From: Albula goreensis
Taxonomy: Eukaryota > Chordata > Actinopteri > Albuliformes > Albulidae
Direction of reading: 5' to 3'
Length of the DNA stretch: 64,000 nt
Assembly: GCA_022829145.1 (NCBI GenBank)
Contig: CM040763.1
Location: forward strand, 6,891,641-6,955,640
Of the stretch, positions 48,929 through 61,760 are shown in pieces. The position numbers were made by a program, and so were the translations under genes. Within the stretch, counting starts at the first letter, position 1. Each line of letters begins with the position of its first letter. The notes below the pieces were generated by a model that was not told the origin of the DNA, did no database searches, and saw nothing but the letters and a program-made list of their open reading frames with translations.

Positions 48929-49440
48929 AACTGCTCCACTGCTGCTCTGGCCACTGATCCATACTGACCACTGTTCCATATTGCTGCTCTGACCACTGCT
49001 CCACACTGACCACTGCTCCACCCTGCTGCTCAGACCACTGCTCCACACTGACCACTGCTCCACACTGCTGCTCAGACCACTGCTCCACACTGACCACTGC
49101 TCCACACTGCTGCTCTGACCACTGCTCCACACTGACCACTGCTCCACACTGCTGCTCAGACCACTGCTCCACACTGACCACTGCTCCACACTGCTGCTCT
49201 GACCACTGCTCCACACTGCTGCTCAGACCACTGCTCCACACTGACCACTGCTCCACACTGCTGCTGACCACTGCTCCACAGACCACTGCTCCACCACTGC
49301 TCCACACTGACCACTGCTCCACACTGCTGCTCAGACCACTGCTCCACACTGACCACTGCTCCACACTGCTGCTCAGACCACTGCTCCACACTGCTGCTCA
49401 GACCACTGCTCCACACTGCTGCTCAGACCACTGCTCCACT
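48929..49440. repeat. Minisatellite with 42-bp higher-order unit
   Basis: The base word gaccactgctccacact (17 bp) alternates with a longer version prefixed by gctgctca (25 bp), giving a 42-bp higher-order period. Variants at both ends are more diverged (gatcc, gttcc). Because 42 is a multiple of three, minus-strand frames stay open for up to 161 codons and encode a Ser/Gln/Trp-rich repeat. The array has no start context or homology to support a gene. Confidence 0.95.
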
Positions 49441-51479
49441 TTCTCGCTGTTTGATCCAGGGAGTTTGTGTTTAGTAGGAGAAAACATCCAAGAACATCCA
49501 CATGTATATATGTAGCGCTGTCATACAGCATAATGCAGAAACATAGCCTACATTATTAATATCCTGTATTACACTATACATCTTCAAACCCCCATCTCTA
49601 CTTTCAAAAGAACATAATCATAGATACATCTTAGTATTAATCCTTTGCAATTTTTATATGAAGCAATGTATAATTCCTTCTATATTTTAAAGTTTATGAG
49701 AATGTTCTTTGTTAAATGTCATACAAAGCATAATATGTTGCACATTGTTGAGCCATCCATAAGGAGAGGGGTTTTTAAATAAGAGATTGGTCTGTTTTTC
49801 TCTCTCTTCCTCCCTAATTCTGGTAAAGGACTTGAAGTCTCAAACATTCTCCATCATAAAAGGCTGAGACCTATATGCAAATTGCCGACCAAAGTTTTTA
49901 GTTTTGCAGAGGGAGAGAAGGACAAAGGAAAAATTGAAGAGAGGTTTCTGGTAGTGGACGTGTACTACTGTGATACCCTGGTCCAGTTCCTTCTGTAAAA
50001 CAGTAGCAGTGGACTTATTTTTCTTTCTCGCGGTTGCTAAGGTAACAAGTTGATTCGAGATGGAAACAAGTGCAGTAGTCATTTGTCCATTACAACCGGA
50101 CATAGTGCGGCTAGCTTTGAGAAAATCCTGTGTTTGTACTGTATTAACTGAAAATGATTTCTCCTGCTCCCTGTCGACCCCACCATTAGTGGAGAAAAGG
50201 TGTTATCTTAAAAAGGACAGGCTCGGTCTATAAGTCTGGTGTTTAAGAATTTCCTGATTAAATGTAGTCTCTGGCTTCAGGTTCCGTGTTTGAGAGCGAT
50301 AATGAGACCTGCTTAAAGAGTGTTGGTCTTAAAAAAATAAATAAATAAAAATAACTTCTTCGTTATAAATATTGGCTCTCTCATAACACTACATGCTGAA
50401 GTACTGGCATGATTGCTTAGAAAAGGCTGAGAAAACTTTGTGCGTTCCCTGTAATGCAGGTTATGACCTTGTTTTAATATTGTTACACTTCAATTGTTGG
50501 TGCATTATTAACTAAGATCTAATATCCTTAAATATTTGGAAAGGGGTAATGGCTAGATTCAATCAAATACTCTTAGACCCTTCAAGCAAATGTGCAATTT
50601 GATCATAATGGACTAAAGTCTTTTTAAGGGCATCTGCTATTCGCTTAAAATGAAAGTAACACATCACCAAGGACTTGAATTACATATTCCCTGGAAGAGA
50701 CACAGTAGGTTCAGCTGAATGGAGCAGTAAGAGTACTATACTTACATATAGTACTTGTGCAATTTGCATGTTTGCGCAGACCTCATGCTGAAGGGTTTGG
50801 GAAAGTACTATGCACCTTTATGCATTCTTTAAATGCATTTAATGTGAAAATTGAGAGTGGTGGAATATTTATACACAAATTCACGAACAGACACACGCAC
50901 ATGGACTCTGTCGAGGCTGCATCAAATCTCCAACATGTGTACGGTGAGGTGCTTCAACAGATCTAGCGTTTTTGTCTGAAGCCCGCTCCTTAATTGGGTG
51001 GCTAATGTTTATCGATTTTCATTTGCATACTTATTTGCTGAAGGATACAGAAGCCAGTGGCTCTTTTATTGATCAGCGTTACTCATGGTACCTTCAAGTA
51101 CGTGGAAAAACAGGTCAACAGGCCCGCGGAATCAGATTATACCAGAAGGTAGAGGCAAAGCACGTTAGCATTTAGGGCCCGTCTGCCCAAAATTAGGGCT
51201 TGTTTTGCGCTCGCGCCCATTGAACAGGGAACAAGTTTGTTTTTAAAGGACTCTAACAGGCTGATTGAATACAGCGCTCAGTGACTTTGCCTGCATTTTT
51301 ACGAGAGAGAATGGATTCATTTCTCCATGGCAGGATTTGACTTTGCTCCGCTGTTGGCCTTTGACTTGACGTGTTCTCTTTCATTCATCCTGTCCTTGCT
51401 GCCCCCACACATTCTTTTGCCTTTTTAATGCCGTTTTTCTTTCCCTCCCTCTTTACCCAGACACAGCTTTCTCTTTCTC

Positions 51480-52030
51480 TTCAGAAACGGTTGACAGCGC
51501 GGCACGCTCTTTGATTTTATTTGTTGTAGATAACAAGCCCCACACCTGTGAAGCGTGCCACACGCAGCAGTCTGTTTATTTATTTATTTATTTTAAAGTG
51601 AGCGTTTTGCTGATGCGCTGTTACAGAATAATTTGCAGCTGTTAATTGAACACCAATAAAGCGCCAGCGGCATTCCACCAAAACCAGGTGACCGACATTC
51701 ATCTGTCACTGCAGGTTAACACAGTTTTGAGTGGTCGGCAAATTTAAAAAAAAGCCAGGTCAGGAATCCTCGGAAGCAAAAGTCGTGCACGCGGCGGAGC
51801 GGATCGCGAGCGTTTAACGCCCCGTGCTGCGCACGTCGAGCAGACGTACAGTGGCTTTATAATAGTAATCCTAATCCGCTGGCGATGGCTATTGACATTA
51901 TGGTAATTACCTGAGCCCATCTGCCCACAGCTGTCTGTTCCTTCTGCTGCGTGTGATTAATTCACACTGTTTAAGCACAGACACAGATAGCCTGCTCTGC
52001 TCAGGCCCAGCGCTGCCTTATTCTTCATTC
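51480..52030. promoter_or_regulatory. Strong candidate conserved noncoding element cluster with CpG-rich core
   Basis: Unique non-coding block: agctgttaattgaacacc, gcggcattccaccaaaacc, tctgtcactgcaggttaac, aatagtaatcctaatccgc, ttgacattatggtaattacc, gtgtgattaattcacac. A CpG-dense segment lies at 51783-51850 (cgcggcggagcggatcgcg). A short tttattta run interrupts it near 51569. CpG-dense segments inside candidate enhancers may mark an unmethylated element or a distal promoter. Confidence 0.45.
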
Positions 52031-52444
52031 CACTCATATATATGTATATCCTGCTTTTTCACTTCACTACACAGGAACAGGGTGATGACGTTTGAGTGTG
52101 TTGAGTTGTGTTAAAGAAGTTCCCGGCCTGGGGTGTAACATTTGGCTTTAGAAGAATTGATATTGGTATGGCGTATATGCATTAGTGCATATGCAATATT
52201 TACTTGATTTGATGTCGTCATTTAATTTTTAGAATGTAGGACTCATACACTTCTTCCTTGATTTATTTATGGTGTTTTTCCACTTCACTCTTCTCACTTC
52301 ACCAATTGCCTTCACCTCTTACTGTTTTTTGTTGTTGTCTGTGGGTTAAAACCACATCAGATCATCGAAAACGACACAACCGCAAAATGAAACATAACCA
52401 AAAACATCCCAGCCACTGCTTCATTGTCCATATGCCACAGCTGG

Positions 52445-52491
52445 GAGGGTGGACGGGGGGACGGGGGGACGGGGGGACGGGGGGGGGGGGA
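52445..52491 (+). repeat. (GGGGGGAC)n tandem repeat, strong G4 candidate
   Basis: Four copies of ggggggac followed by a run of twelve G. Long G runs with two-base loops make this the strongest quadruplex candidate in the window. The pattern spans 47 bases. Confidence 0.9.
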
Positions 52492-52681
52492 GAAAAGCAA
52501 AAGAGAGATAAAAGGCGAAAAAAGGCGGTTGGATTATACCATTGTTATTGTTGGTCAGTGCAGTGAGAGGCTGTCCTGATCTCTCCCTCTCTCTCTCTCT
52601 GCCCTAGGGTCCACCAACAGGGATGTGGCTTATTGGCTTTCATATGCACCTGCCAAAGGGGGGAGCAGGACCAGTGTTGAG

Positions 52682-52715
52682 GGAGGGTGTGGGGGGGGTG
52701 TATCTGGGGGGGGTT
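52682..52715 (+). repeat. G-rich tract
   Basis: Several G runs (gggagggtgtggggggggtg then tatctggggggggttg) that could join the G4-forming cluster upstream. Confidence 0.6.
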
Positions 52716-52862
52716 GCTCTTCTCATCTCAAACGGCATTAGCCAGTGACGCGGTGGGGGCCTGGGGAAATTGGTCAGAATTAAGACCGATATGTCACCCG
52801 GGAAACGGTGGGGTGGGGGCAAGAGCCAGGCTGTGGATGAGAAACAGGATAGATGGAGGATG

Positions 52863-52882
52863 GAGAGAGAGAGAGAGAGAGA
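52863..52882. repeat. GA microsatellite
   Basis: A pure (GA)10 run. Confidence 0.95.
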
Positions 52883-53299
52883 GCGACGAGCGTTGGCGAA
52901 AGTGCGGCAAGTCGGTGGGAAACGACAGACCCCCACGTCTATCTGGCCTAGTCCCCTTTTCCATTGCAAGAGAGGGAGAGAGAGGCGAGCGGGGGCAGCC
53001 AAGTGCCTTATATAAATAAAGCAGAGCCCCAAGGAACAGATTTTCAGTAGAATTTATCACCATGCATTATGGGTATAAGAGCGAGCGTGGGGGGATGGGG
53101 GGATGAGAGAGGGCATGCAGGGGAGGTGCTCCTTTAACGGTACAGACTGCATCTTGTGAAATCAGAGGTCATTTCAACTTTACAGTAACCCATTTGAAAC
53201 ATGAAATAATGCATAAATGTTTAGTGTTTTCTTTTCTCGTTTTCCTCCTTTCTTGAAATGCATTGTAATTCACAGACATGGAACAATAACAAGAACTTT

Positions 53300-54350
53300 C
53301 CTCAGATGATGGGCCCGCCGGGTCAGGCTTTTACGTTTTAAATTAAGCCAGCGTCACAAGGACATGCATTCTGAAAGCTTTTCAAACATTTTCCCAGATA
53401 GATATAAACAGAGAATGATCCTGATTTGTATTACAAACAAAATCGAGTGCGTGGATGAGTTTTATTGAACAATTGCACTTGTTTGTAGCTGCTTGTTTCC
53501 TCCTGTGTAAACTAAGGAGAAGAAACAAAATGTAACGGCCGTAATTTATCCAAAGAATTTTTTTTTTTTTTTTTGTTTTGTTTTTCATCAGTTTGTTGTT
53601 GCAGGTCTTGTTCAGGTAATGATTTCTTGGTTGAATAGCACAGACCAGAGCAAAGCATCCCTTTTTCATACAGGGAATTATTTTCTTTCGCAGCAAACGC
53701 GCTTAAATTAGACTAGCAAATAGCACCCTATAAATAAAGTGGATTGTGTTGTTTTATTTTCACTTATGTCGTTTATCATGCTATTCTGCTCTTTGAAAAG
53801 ACTCACCAGCCACTCCAGGTGATTGGCTCCAGGCATAAATGATCAGTTAATTATACTAAGTACTACAGAGGGAAAATCAGTCCCATCCAAATGAAAGGCT
53901 TAATATCACAATGCGTTTTCTGGAGTGAGCGAGCCCGCTTCCGAAGGCTGGCAGAGGCTACATGGCTTCAGTGTTTTAAATATGACAACGATTCAAAGCC
54001 GAAAAAACAAACTGCCAATCAGAATTCAATTAGGTGGCTGTGTGAAATCAACACAAAAACAAATTATCAGCTTGTTCACAAAGAGTGCTCATTTGTAGGA
54101 GTAGCCTTAAGACAGCGCTGGTCACTGAACAAACCAGAGGATTGTAAAATGTTTTCCTTACAAACCATGGTATCTTATAGTGACTTTAAAAAGGAGCTCT
54201 TTTGAAGAGAGTTTGAGCGTTGCGGAGCCCCCAGCATGACGCTCATCAGAAGCCCCAGTTAAATGTTGATTACAATCAGAGCCTAGATTTACTGTTCAAG
54301 CGGCATAAATGAACAGGCCGCACCACGCACTTTCACATGCTGCAGTACTC
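53300..54350. promoter_or_regulatory. Candidate conserved noncoding element cluster
   Basis: A long, mostly unique block with a T-run near 53560. Enhancer-like parts include gataaatgatcagttaatt (reading near 53835), ggcttaatatcacaatgcg, cagaattcaattaggtggc and ctcatttgtaggagtagcc. A 104-codon open frame (53891-54205) crosses it but has no recognisable domain and is unlikely to be a gene. Confidence 0.4.
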
Positions 54351-54689
54351 CACTCCTAACTTATAAAAAAAAGCACCTCATCTAAGGTCTGAGAGATGGA
54401 ACTGCAATCACAGCGTACCTGGTCTACTGGCTTTGGAACACGCTATTAAAAAATTAAAGTGGGTGACCCTGGTTGAATGTAAAAGCTCGAACTATCCGTC
54501 TGTAGTTTTTAATCAGGGGATGCTTGTGTTACTACTGTAACTATTTCCAGTCATGCATTATATCCAATTATGAACTGTATGTTGTTATTGTATTATAATG
54601 AATTTTATTGATTAGCTCCTCTATTTTTTTTTTCTTTGATGTGGCCATGGCTCCTTTGATAAGAGGATTTTTTTGTCTCAGTGGGACTT

Positions 54690-54757
54690 AAAGGAAAGCT
54701 AAAGAATGAATAGAATAAAGGAAAGCTAAAGAATGAATAAAATAAAGGAAATAAAAT
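54690..54757. repeat. 27-bp tandem duplication (2.5 copies)
   Basis: Unit starts aaaggaaagctaaagaatg at 54690, 54717 and 54744, an exact 27-bp period with the last copy partial. Confidence 0.9.
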
Positions 54758-55279
54758 GACCCTGGCTCAGTAACCAGTCCAGCCTTTTTCTACATTTCCT
54801 TTGAGGAGCTCAAGCTGGTTAAATACCAGTGTGCTACATATGAGGATGGCTGTTTAAAATTGTATGAGTTTCTGTCTCAATCCCATGCAGTGCTGGAGAA
54901 AGAAACATGATGTTAATCCAGGGGTAGGAGGGACTTTTAATTTGGTCTCTGCATCATACACCCCTCTCACTGTGCATAGTAAAGGGAAGGAAAAACACAT
55001 TAAAATGCCACATCGACATACAAATGAAGCAAGTCACCAGTGTGGAATATTTGATCGCACAGGATGTAAGCAAAAAGAGAGAAAAAAAAGAAGTCTTATC
55101 TTCATACAAACACGCGCATGCATTTCTAATTACCTCACACATCAATTGAGAACATTTAATGTCGCCCAGTGGTTGATTTTTTTTAAGTCTTATTTTTTAT
55201 ATATATATACATACATATTTCTTATTAAGCAAAGGATTTAAAAAAAAACAGCCATCAATCATCTGCTTTAATCTCTTTC

Positions 55280-55560
55280 CCTCTGTGTGTCGTTTCTAGC
55301 TAATTAAATTCCGGGCTGGGGAACCCGGATCCTGGCAGTCTGACAGGTAGCATTATAAACCGTGACCTTGCCTCCTTTTGTTGTTACTATGACGGCCAAC
55401 TGCCTTCCGTTGCCTTCCCTGCCACTCGACGCTCACCCTGTCATTACTGAGCTCTCTCCTGCCTGCTTTTAGATCTCTCTCCAGCCCTGAAACACCCCAG
55501 AATTCCCTCTGAGGAGCTGCCCGGGCCTAATATTTCATTTGGCCCTTTTTATATTGCTTT
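55280..55560. promoter_or_regulatory. Candidate conserved noncoding element
   Basis: Unique: ctagctaattaaattccggg, ggaacccggatcctggc, ataaaccgtgaccttgcc, gggcctaatatttcatttgg. Followed by a T-rich and C-rich low-complexity stretch at 55560-55730. Confidence 0.38.
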
Positions 55561-55925
55561 TTTTTTGGTTTTGGTTTTTAAATCTATTTTTATTTTCCCT
55601 TTTTTTATTTTCCCAAACAACACCACCCCCCCCCCCAGCCCCCCCGGCCAACACCAAAAAAAATTCCTGTCATGGATGACCCTTCCACTGACCCCCTTCC
55701 CCCCCACCACCCGACCCTCCCCAAGAAAGAAAAATAAAAATAAAAGCCGGATTCATCTTAAGCAAAGGAAGAAAGGAACTTAAAAAAAACTAAACATTCC
55801 ACATTAGTATTAACATCTAATTAGATAAAGAGAAACAAAAGCATTTTGTTAAACTGTTTCACAGTATCTCATATACCATTAAGTAACATATGTGCAAATA
55901 AAGCAGTAGGTGCATGAGTGTGACT

Positions 55926-55929
<4 letters not shown>

Positions 55930-55961
<32 letters not shown>
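55930..55961. repeat. TG microsatellite
   Basis: A (TG)15-16 run ending in cgcatctg. Confidence 0.95.
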
Positions 55962-55963
<2 letters not shown>

Positions 55964-56177
55964 ATCTGTACACAAATAAAATGTATTCATCATGAGCTGT
56001 TTTTATTTCTTTACCCAGTAGACTTCTCTTAGCTGGCTCGGTTTTCTGCATTAATATGGGTTAAAATGGGCTGGGTGTGCAATGCTAACGCTCATTTGTA
56101 AATGCAGTGGGAGGCATGAATTCCCAAACTAAACTTTAAATGTTCAGACCTTAACTTTCCGCAGTAAATTAACTTTT

Positions 56178-56360
56178 TGTGTGTGTGTGTGTGTGTGTAT
56201 GCCAGCGTGTGTGTTTGTGCATTGGTATGCTCGAGGGTATGTATGTGTGTGTATGTGTATATGTGTGTGTTTTTGTGTATGTGTGTATGCTTGCTTATGT
56301 GTGCATGTGCATGTGTTTACTTGCATGGGTGTGTGCTTGTGTGAAGTGTATATGTGTGAA
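56178..56360. repeat. Interrupted GT-rich microsatellite
   Basis: A (GT)n block at 56178-56198 followed by many gtgtat/gtgtgc variants to about 56360. Confidence 0.9.
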
Positions 56361-57810
56361 GCACATATAAAAACATAATGCCTCTAACTGCAATTTCATG
56401 TGTGTTATGCCACAGACAGGGACTGTAAGTGGTCTGTAATCAGTCAGAAAGCGGAGCCGGTCATAAACACCGACATAAATTTGTTTGAGATAAAAAGTTT
56501 ACTGCAATTTCACCCACTACAGTGGAATGATGTTCCAGCATGAAAGATGTATTTCAGGCCTGACACGGACTGTAGTATGATTACACCAACGACCTTCTGT
56601 TCTTGTGCTTAAATAACTTGGTAATCATCCAGGGTTGCAGGTACAGTACACTGCCTTATCTTCCATACAAAACCCTACATCCAATTTCAATATGGAAGTC
56701 TCATAAAAACCTGCAAATGTAATATGGCAGGGTGATGGCCATGAGGTAATGATATTTCTTAAGCATGCTGAATCTACAGTCTACAAGCTAAAAGATTATT
56801 TTGTCTCTTCTTGGATACCTACCCAAACCTCCATAGATTCATATTCTTGCCAAAATGGTTTCTTTTTGTTTTTTGCTTGTACAGTAAAATCATCCAAATG
56901 TTGGAATAGTTATTGCCAGTCAGAATGACTATAAGTACATGTAATCTTATGGGTCCCATATGTTTTCCTATTTTTTTCTATTTTAAATACTTTTATTTGC
57001 CAGAGTAGCATTGTCTTGTATCTGTGTAGTATATTATTTTGCACCACAACCCAGTTTTTTGTGTTTAAACCATGGATAAAAACCTGTGTATCTGAGCTTA
57101 TTACATTCTTATTACCAAATGTGGTAGAACTGTTGCATAATAAATTAGTTATAACATATCAAGAACAACTGTGTATGTTTTCAAGCAAGTTGAAATATTT
57201 TACTTCCTGCTGGATTGGAATTATTATATAAATCTGTCAAACTTTTATTTTGAAAAAAACTCCCCTGACTATTGCTAATGTCTGGAGAAGGTCAGTGAAG
57301 CCTTGAGAGTGACTGAGCTACCTGCAGGTCTGTATAAATGGGAAGAGGAGGAGGGAGAAGCTTTGTAATTAAGAGGGGAATAATACATATATAGGAGGCA
57401 GGGTTTAATCAGGCAGGGTTTGAGTAAAAGCAGTAGCATTTTGGCAGAGCAGCGACCCACATGGACCTCTAGGCCCACAGGTGGTTGTAGGAGTGAGGGG
57501 TTCAAATTAACAACCCATTGAAAATGTCAGGTTTGGACTAACCAGGTTTTCAACTAACCACATCGTTCCCAAATGCTGCGTTATAATTTGATTTCACTCA
57601 GTCATAGACCCAGGAAGTCTGCAGCCGCTGCCGCCGTTTGCCTTTGTTCTCAGATGTAAAACGATTGTGGTGAAAGCTATCCTTTGCGCTGGCCTCAGAA
57701 GGCTGCATTAATCTTTATAACAGCGGATTAAGGCTGTATAGATCCAAACATCCTTTTGTTTTTTTTTTGCAGCTCTCTGATGATACAAAATACCTGATTT
57801 TGCAAATGCG

Positions 57811-57840
57811 CCCCCCACCACCCCCACACACACACACACT
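57811..57840. repeat. Compound poly-C and CA tract
   Basis: ccccccaccacccccacaca followed by cacacacac. Confidence 0.9.
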
Positions 57841-58499
57841 CAGTGTCAGAAAAAGTGCATGAAATTTGCTGAGCTGGGCAGGCCTAAACAGAAAATGCAA
57901 AGCTGTGAAAGAACACTTCCAGATATCAGGGTGCAGTTTAGTTAAAAGTGAAATCCATTCTGGAAAATTTATTTATTTATTGTTTTTCTCACAGATGGTT
58001 TTCATTGCGTAGGACAGCTTGCCAGGTCATGTGGTAGAGGTACAGACCCTTGTGTGTTTAAGTTCAGGCTTGATGCAGTGCTGGATGCTCTGTACATCAT
58101 GGGTAAATGACTTGCCCAGATAAGCTGAACAACCTGTTTTCGTCATTACTGATTCTTATGATCTTGTTTGGATTACAATCTATGCACCATCACATGATGT
58201 GTACAAGAACTAATTTGTTCCTACATACATGTTTTAGTGGGTGTTTTATGATAATGGGTTTGTGATAATGTATGTGGCCATACATATGACGATAGAATGT
58301 AGGGCAGGCTCTTGCCTGTATGTTGTTCATTTTAAATGAGTTTGTGCTGTGGGCTACAGAGCAGGGCTATAACTGCTTTTTTAATGAACAAACTGCCTTT
58401 TCAAAGTAAGAACAAAGTACTGAAATGTGGCTGTGGTTTTTATTTTATTTTTTATTTTTTTCCGCATTAGCACTCTTTCCTGCAGGACTTGTGACATGC

Positions 58500-58533
58500 C
58501 CCCCTTCCCCCCCCCCCCACACACACACACACG
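58500..58533. repeat. Compound poly-C and CA tract
   Basis: ccccccttcccccccccccc followed by (CA)n. Confidence 0.9.
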
Positions 58534-59398
58534 CCAAAGATAGATCTTCCACTTTTTAATGAATTATTTTTATAATTTCTGCTTTTAATGGTTGTTTGTG
58601 CTTTATCTCTCAGACTGTGGTGTGATTTCGTTTTTTCTTCTTCTCCTTCGTGATCCATGGAACTCATATGTGGGATGAAAGTGATCACACTACTGAAATC
58701 ATGGCCGAGCTTCAGACACTCCTCTGGACCAAATCGTGCCCCCCGAATTCAGCCCCTGCTCTGAGATTGAAAACCAATGTCTGACTCGCAGAAACCAGAC
58801 ATGAAGAAAAGTCCAGAAGGGCTATCACATCAATACCGAGACTCGTCTCTGTTTTTGGGAATAAGTTGCTAGTTATTCTAAGCCAGGATACAGATGTGTT
58901 TTTTTTGTCTTTGTTTTGGAGAGGGGCTGGGGTTTTGTGGTGAACATTGGGAAAAGGGACTCAAGGTCAGCCCAAAAAAAATCTTTGGTGGATGAGATCA
59001 AACCCCAGCCATCCCATAGGGTGTTTATCAGAGACGGGGTGTTTCACCTCACGAGCGGGCCAAGCTTTGGAGCCGCCGTCCAGACGCCGCGCTGGGCCTC
59101 GCCGAGCGAAGTGACCCAAATACAGCCTGCTTCTAAAAGCAGAGAAACTGCCCTGTTTGTGCGCTCGAGAGGAGAGGAGCAGGGAGGGGCGGTGAAGAGG
59201 AGGGGAGAAGAAAGACAGAAGAGACTTCTTACTTTTAGATCTCCTTTATTTGACAATGAGACAGCATCCCCATAAGCTTACAAATATTTCATCACCCTGC
59301 TTTAGATAAAACAGAAACACAGAAAGCTAAAAAGAAAGAGAAAAAAATACTGTAAACAATCAAATAAGTTACAACAAAAAAGAAAAACAAAAAACAAC

Positions 59399-59426
59399 TC
59401 CCCCCACCCCACCCCACCCCCACCCA
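59399..59426 (-). repeat. Minus-strand G-quadruplex-type tract
   Basis: ccccccaccccaccccaccc followed by ccaccc: four or more C runs with single A spacers, G4-type on the minus strand. Confidence 0.7.
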
Positions 59427-60400
59427 GTGGGACTTCTGTCTCAGGGGAAGAGGAGACGAAAGGGAGAGAGCTATCTTTTCGTCCTCTCCCTTTCCCTCCG
59501 TCTCTGGCGTTTAGCCCTTCTCTTCCTCTCCACTGTTTGATTACCCCCAATAAAAGCAGTGAAAACAGCAGGGAGTTCAGGGCCCAGGGATAAATTGCTC
59601 TGCAGCTCTTCCCTCGCCTGTCAGGCCTGGTTTCCAGGCCCGGCTTTCGGCCTGTCACGGTCCAGCACTAGCGCTATGAGTTCATGGATGGGCTGGCTAC
59701 GAGGAATGCCAGAAAAGCAGGTGCTCTAGTTTATTTATTTTTTTGGGGGTTGAATCAAGAGAGCTTCGGACTTCCTCATCCCCACCGGGGTGAGTAAAAC
59801 AAGGTTAGGACAGACTGTGGCTCATCTGCACGCCGGTGCCAAGCAGCAAATAAAGGAAACAAGTAAATTCCTCTAAAAGGCGAATTTACTTCCAGCTCAA
59901 CACCATTGTGTCTGTTGGTACTCTGGGGTCTCTCCTAACCTTGTTTTATTAACCATGATCCTCAGCTTATATTTTTCCTTTATTTTGCCCACTAACGTTT
60001 ATTAAAAAAGGCTTAAGACAGACCGTGGGCCAATATCCACATATTGGTACTAAAACAGAAATAGACCGCTCAATTTCTCTGAATGCGTAGTGGTTTACTT
60101 CTTGCTTGCCTCTAATGTTTAAATACTTCTAAGTTCGTTCTAACCTCATGTAACCCTTACACTTTAACCTTTAACCTGTGGGTATCAGGATAACAACATA
60201 TCAGGCATACAATGTAACATGAGGACCAGTCAAATGTGTCACACCGATGTTGTCAAACGGCTGTGGAAAATGTGTTTTTTTTTTTTTTCGGTGGAAGAGT
60301 GACGATCGCTTTGGACGGGTTCATTAGCAACCAGAGCTTGTGCTAAAGGCGTGAAAGCAACAAAGATGTGAGCCATATGACTGGTGCATCAAAGCAGCTA

Positions 60401-60607
60401 TGCCCACCTCCTCAGACAGTATATGCATCTATTAGCCTCATTACCATTATAACATATGCGATTTAGGGTTACAGTATACCCGCCTATTGGTCTTATTACC
60501 ATTAATATACATGGGCTTTGGAGTTACAGTATGCCCACCTCTTCAGACCGTACACTCACATATTAGCCTTATTACCATTGCTGCATATGGGCTTTGGAGC
60601 TACAGTA
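60401..60607. repeat. Three tandem copies of a 76-bp unit
   Basis: Units at 60401-60476 and 60532-60607 are both 76 bp. The middle unit (60477-60531) is 55 bp, with an internal deletion. All share tgcccacctc, ttattaccatt, catatgggctttgg and tacagta. A diverged fourth start follows at 60608. Confidence 0.85.
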
Positions 60608-61760
60608 TGCTAACCTCCATGGTGCCTGCAGTTTGCACTACATCACTGTGCATCCCCACTCCCTGCTGCCATTGTGTGAGTATTTCTAAAGGTGAATCCC
60701 TGGAGTAAGTTCACCTGGAGTGGGCCCTTAAAGTTGAAACCAGGCTCAGAATGTCTGAAGTCATCAGGTTTAGCCTGTTCGGGGTGTTTTTAGCGCTGTT
60801 ATTTTTGGTCCTCTCCCATGCACTTTACGTTACAATGAACTCCATTCGTTACCTTCACTTTCAGAGGATCCTCTGGAGGTTAAAAAGGGGGCCGTAACAA
60901 ATGACTCCATGTTTTCCGTGCTCTTAGACGTTCCTCATCTGTGAAGAACACATTGTACTCTTTGGGCTATGCTGTGTGTTCCAGTTAGAAACATTAATTA
61001 TACAACAGCTTTAATATTGATGTAAACAAATGGATGTAAAAGATAAGACATAAAACATGCTCTCTGAAAGAAAGAAAAAAAAAACTAATATCTACACATG
61101 GGGCATGTGGAAGCATACATGTACATGTGTGTGTATTTCAATATGTAGTGAATGACCTTAATTAGTGTGGCAGTTGAATTAGAATGGAGTAGTAATCAGA
61201 AATGGAGGTTTTTGCTTTCGCTGATACCTATGTCAGCTTTCATTAGTAGGTGTTCTTTCACTCGCTGAACTAATTAAATGTGGCACATATGGTATGGAGA
61301 GAGAGAGAGGAAAAACCTTGCTCATCGCAGACACTTAACACTACACATTGAGAGGAAATGAGGAAGGTGGAGGTGTGGAAATCCAGTGAATTATGTTCTC
61401 CATGCTTCCTCCTCTCTCTCTCTCTCTCTTGTCTGTCTGTCTGTGCTGGTCGTAGGGAAGGTCATCAATACGACAGAGCATCAATCAATGACCCAACCAA
61501 TTTATTACTGCGAGGCAGAAAGATTGAGGGAGGGAGGGATTGAGTGATTCAGGGAGTGACCAAGAGTGAGAGAGTGAAATAGTCAATGAGTGATGCAGAG
61601 AGTGAGAGAGAAAGAAAGGACTTTGTTCTTCCTTTGTTATATATGTTTTACAGTGATTATTTTTGTTGCTGCATATTTGTTATTGCTTGTCATATTGGAA
61701 GAATCTTTGGCAATGTCAGTGTATACTTGCTATGCCAAAAAAAGTCAATTGAATTAAATT

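Noticed and set aside
48906..49416. Minus-strand ORFs up to 161 codons, Ser/Gln/Trp-rich
   Set aside because: They follow the 42-bp tandem unit, with no initiation context, splice signals or known domain.
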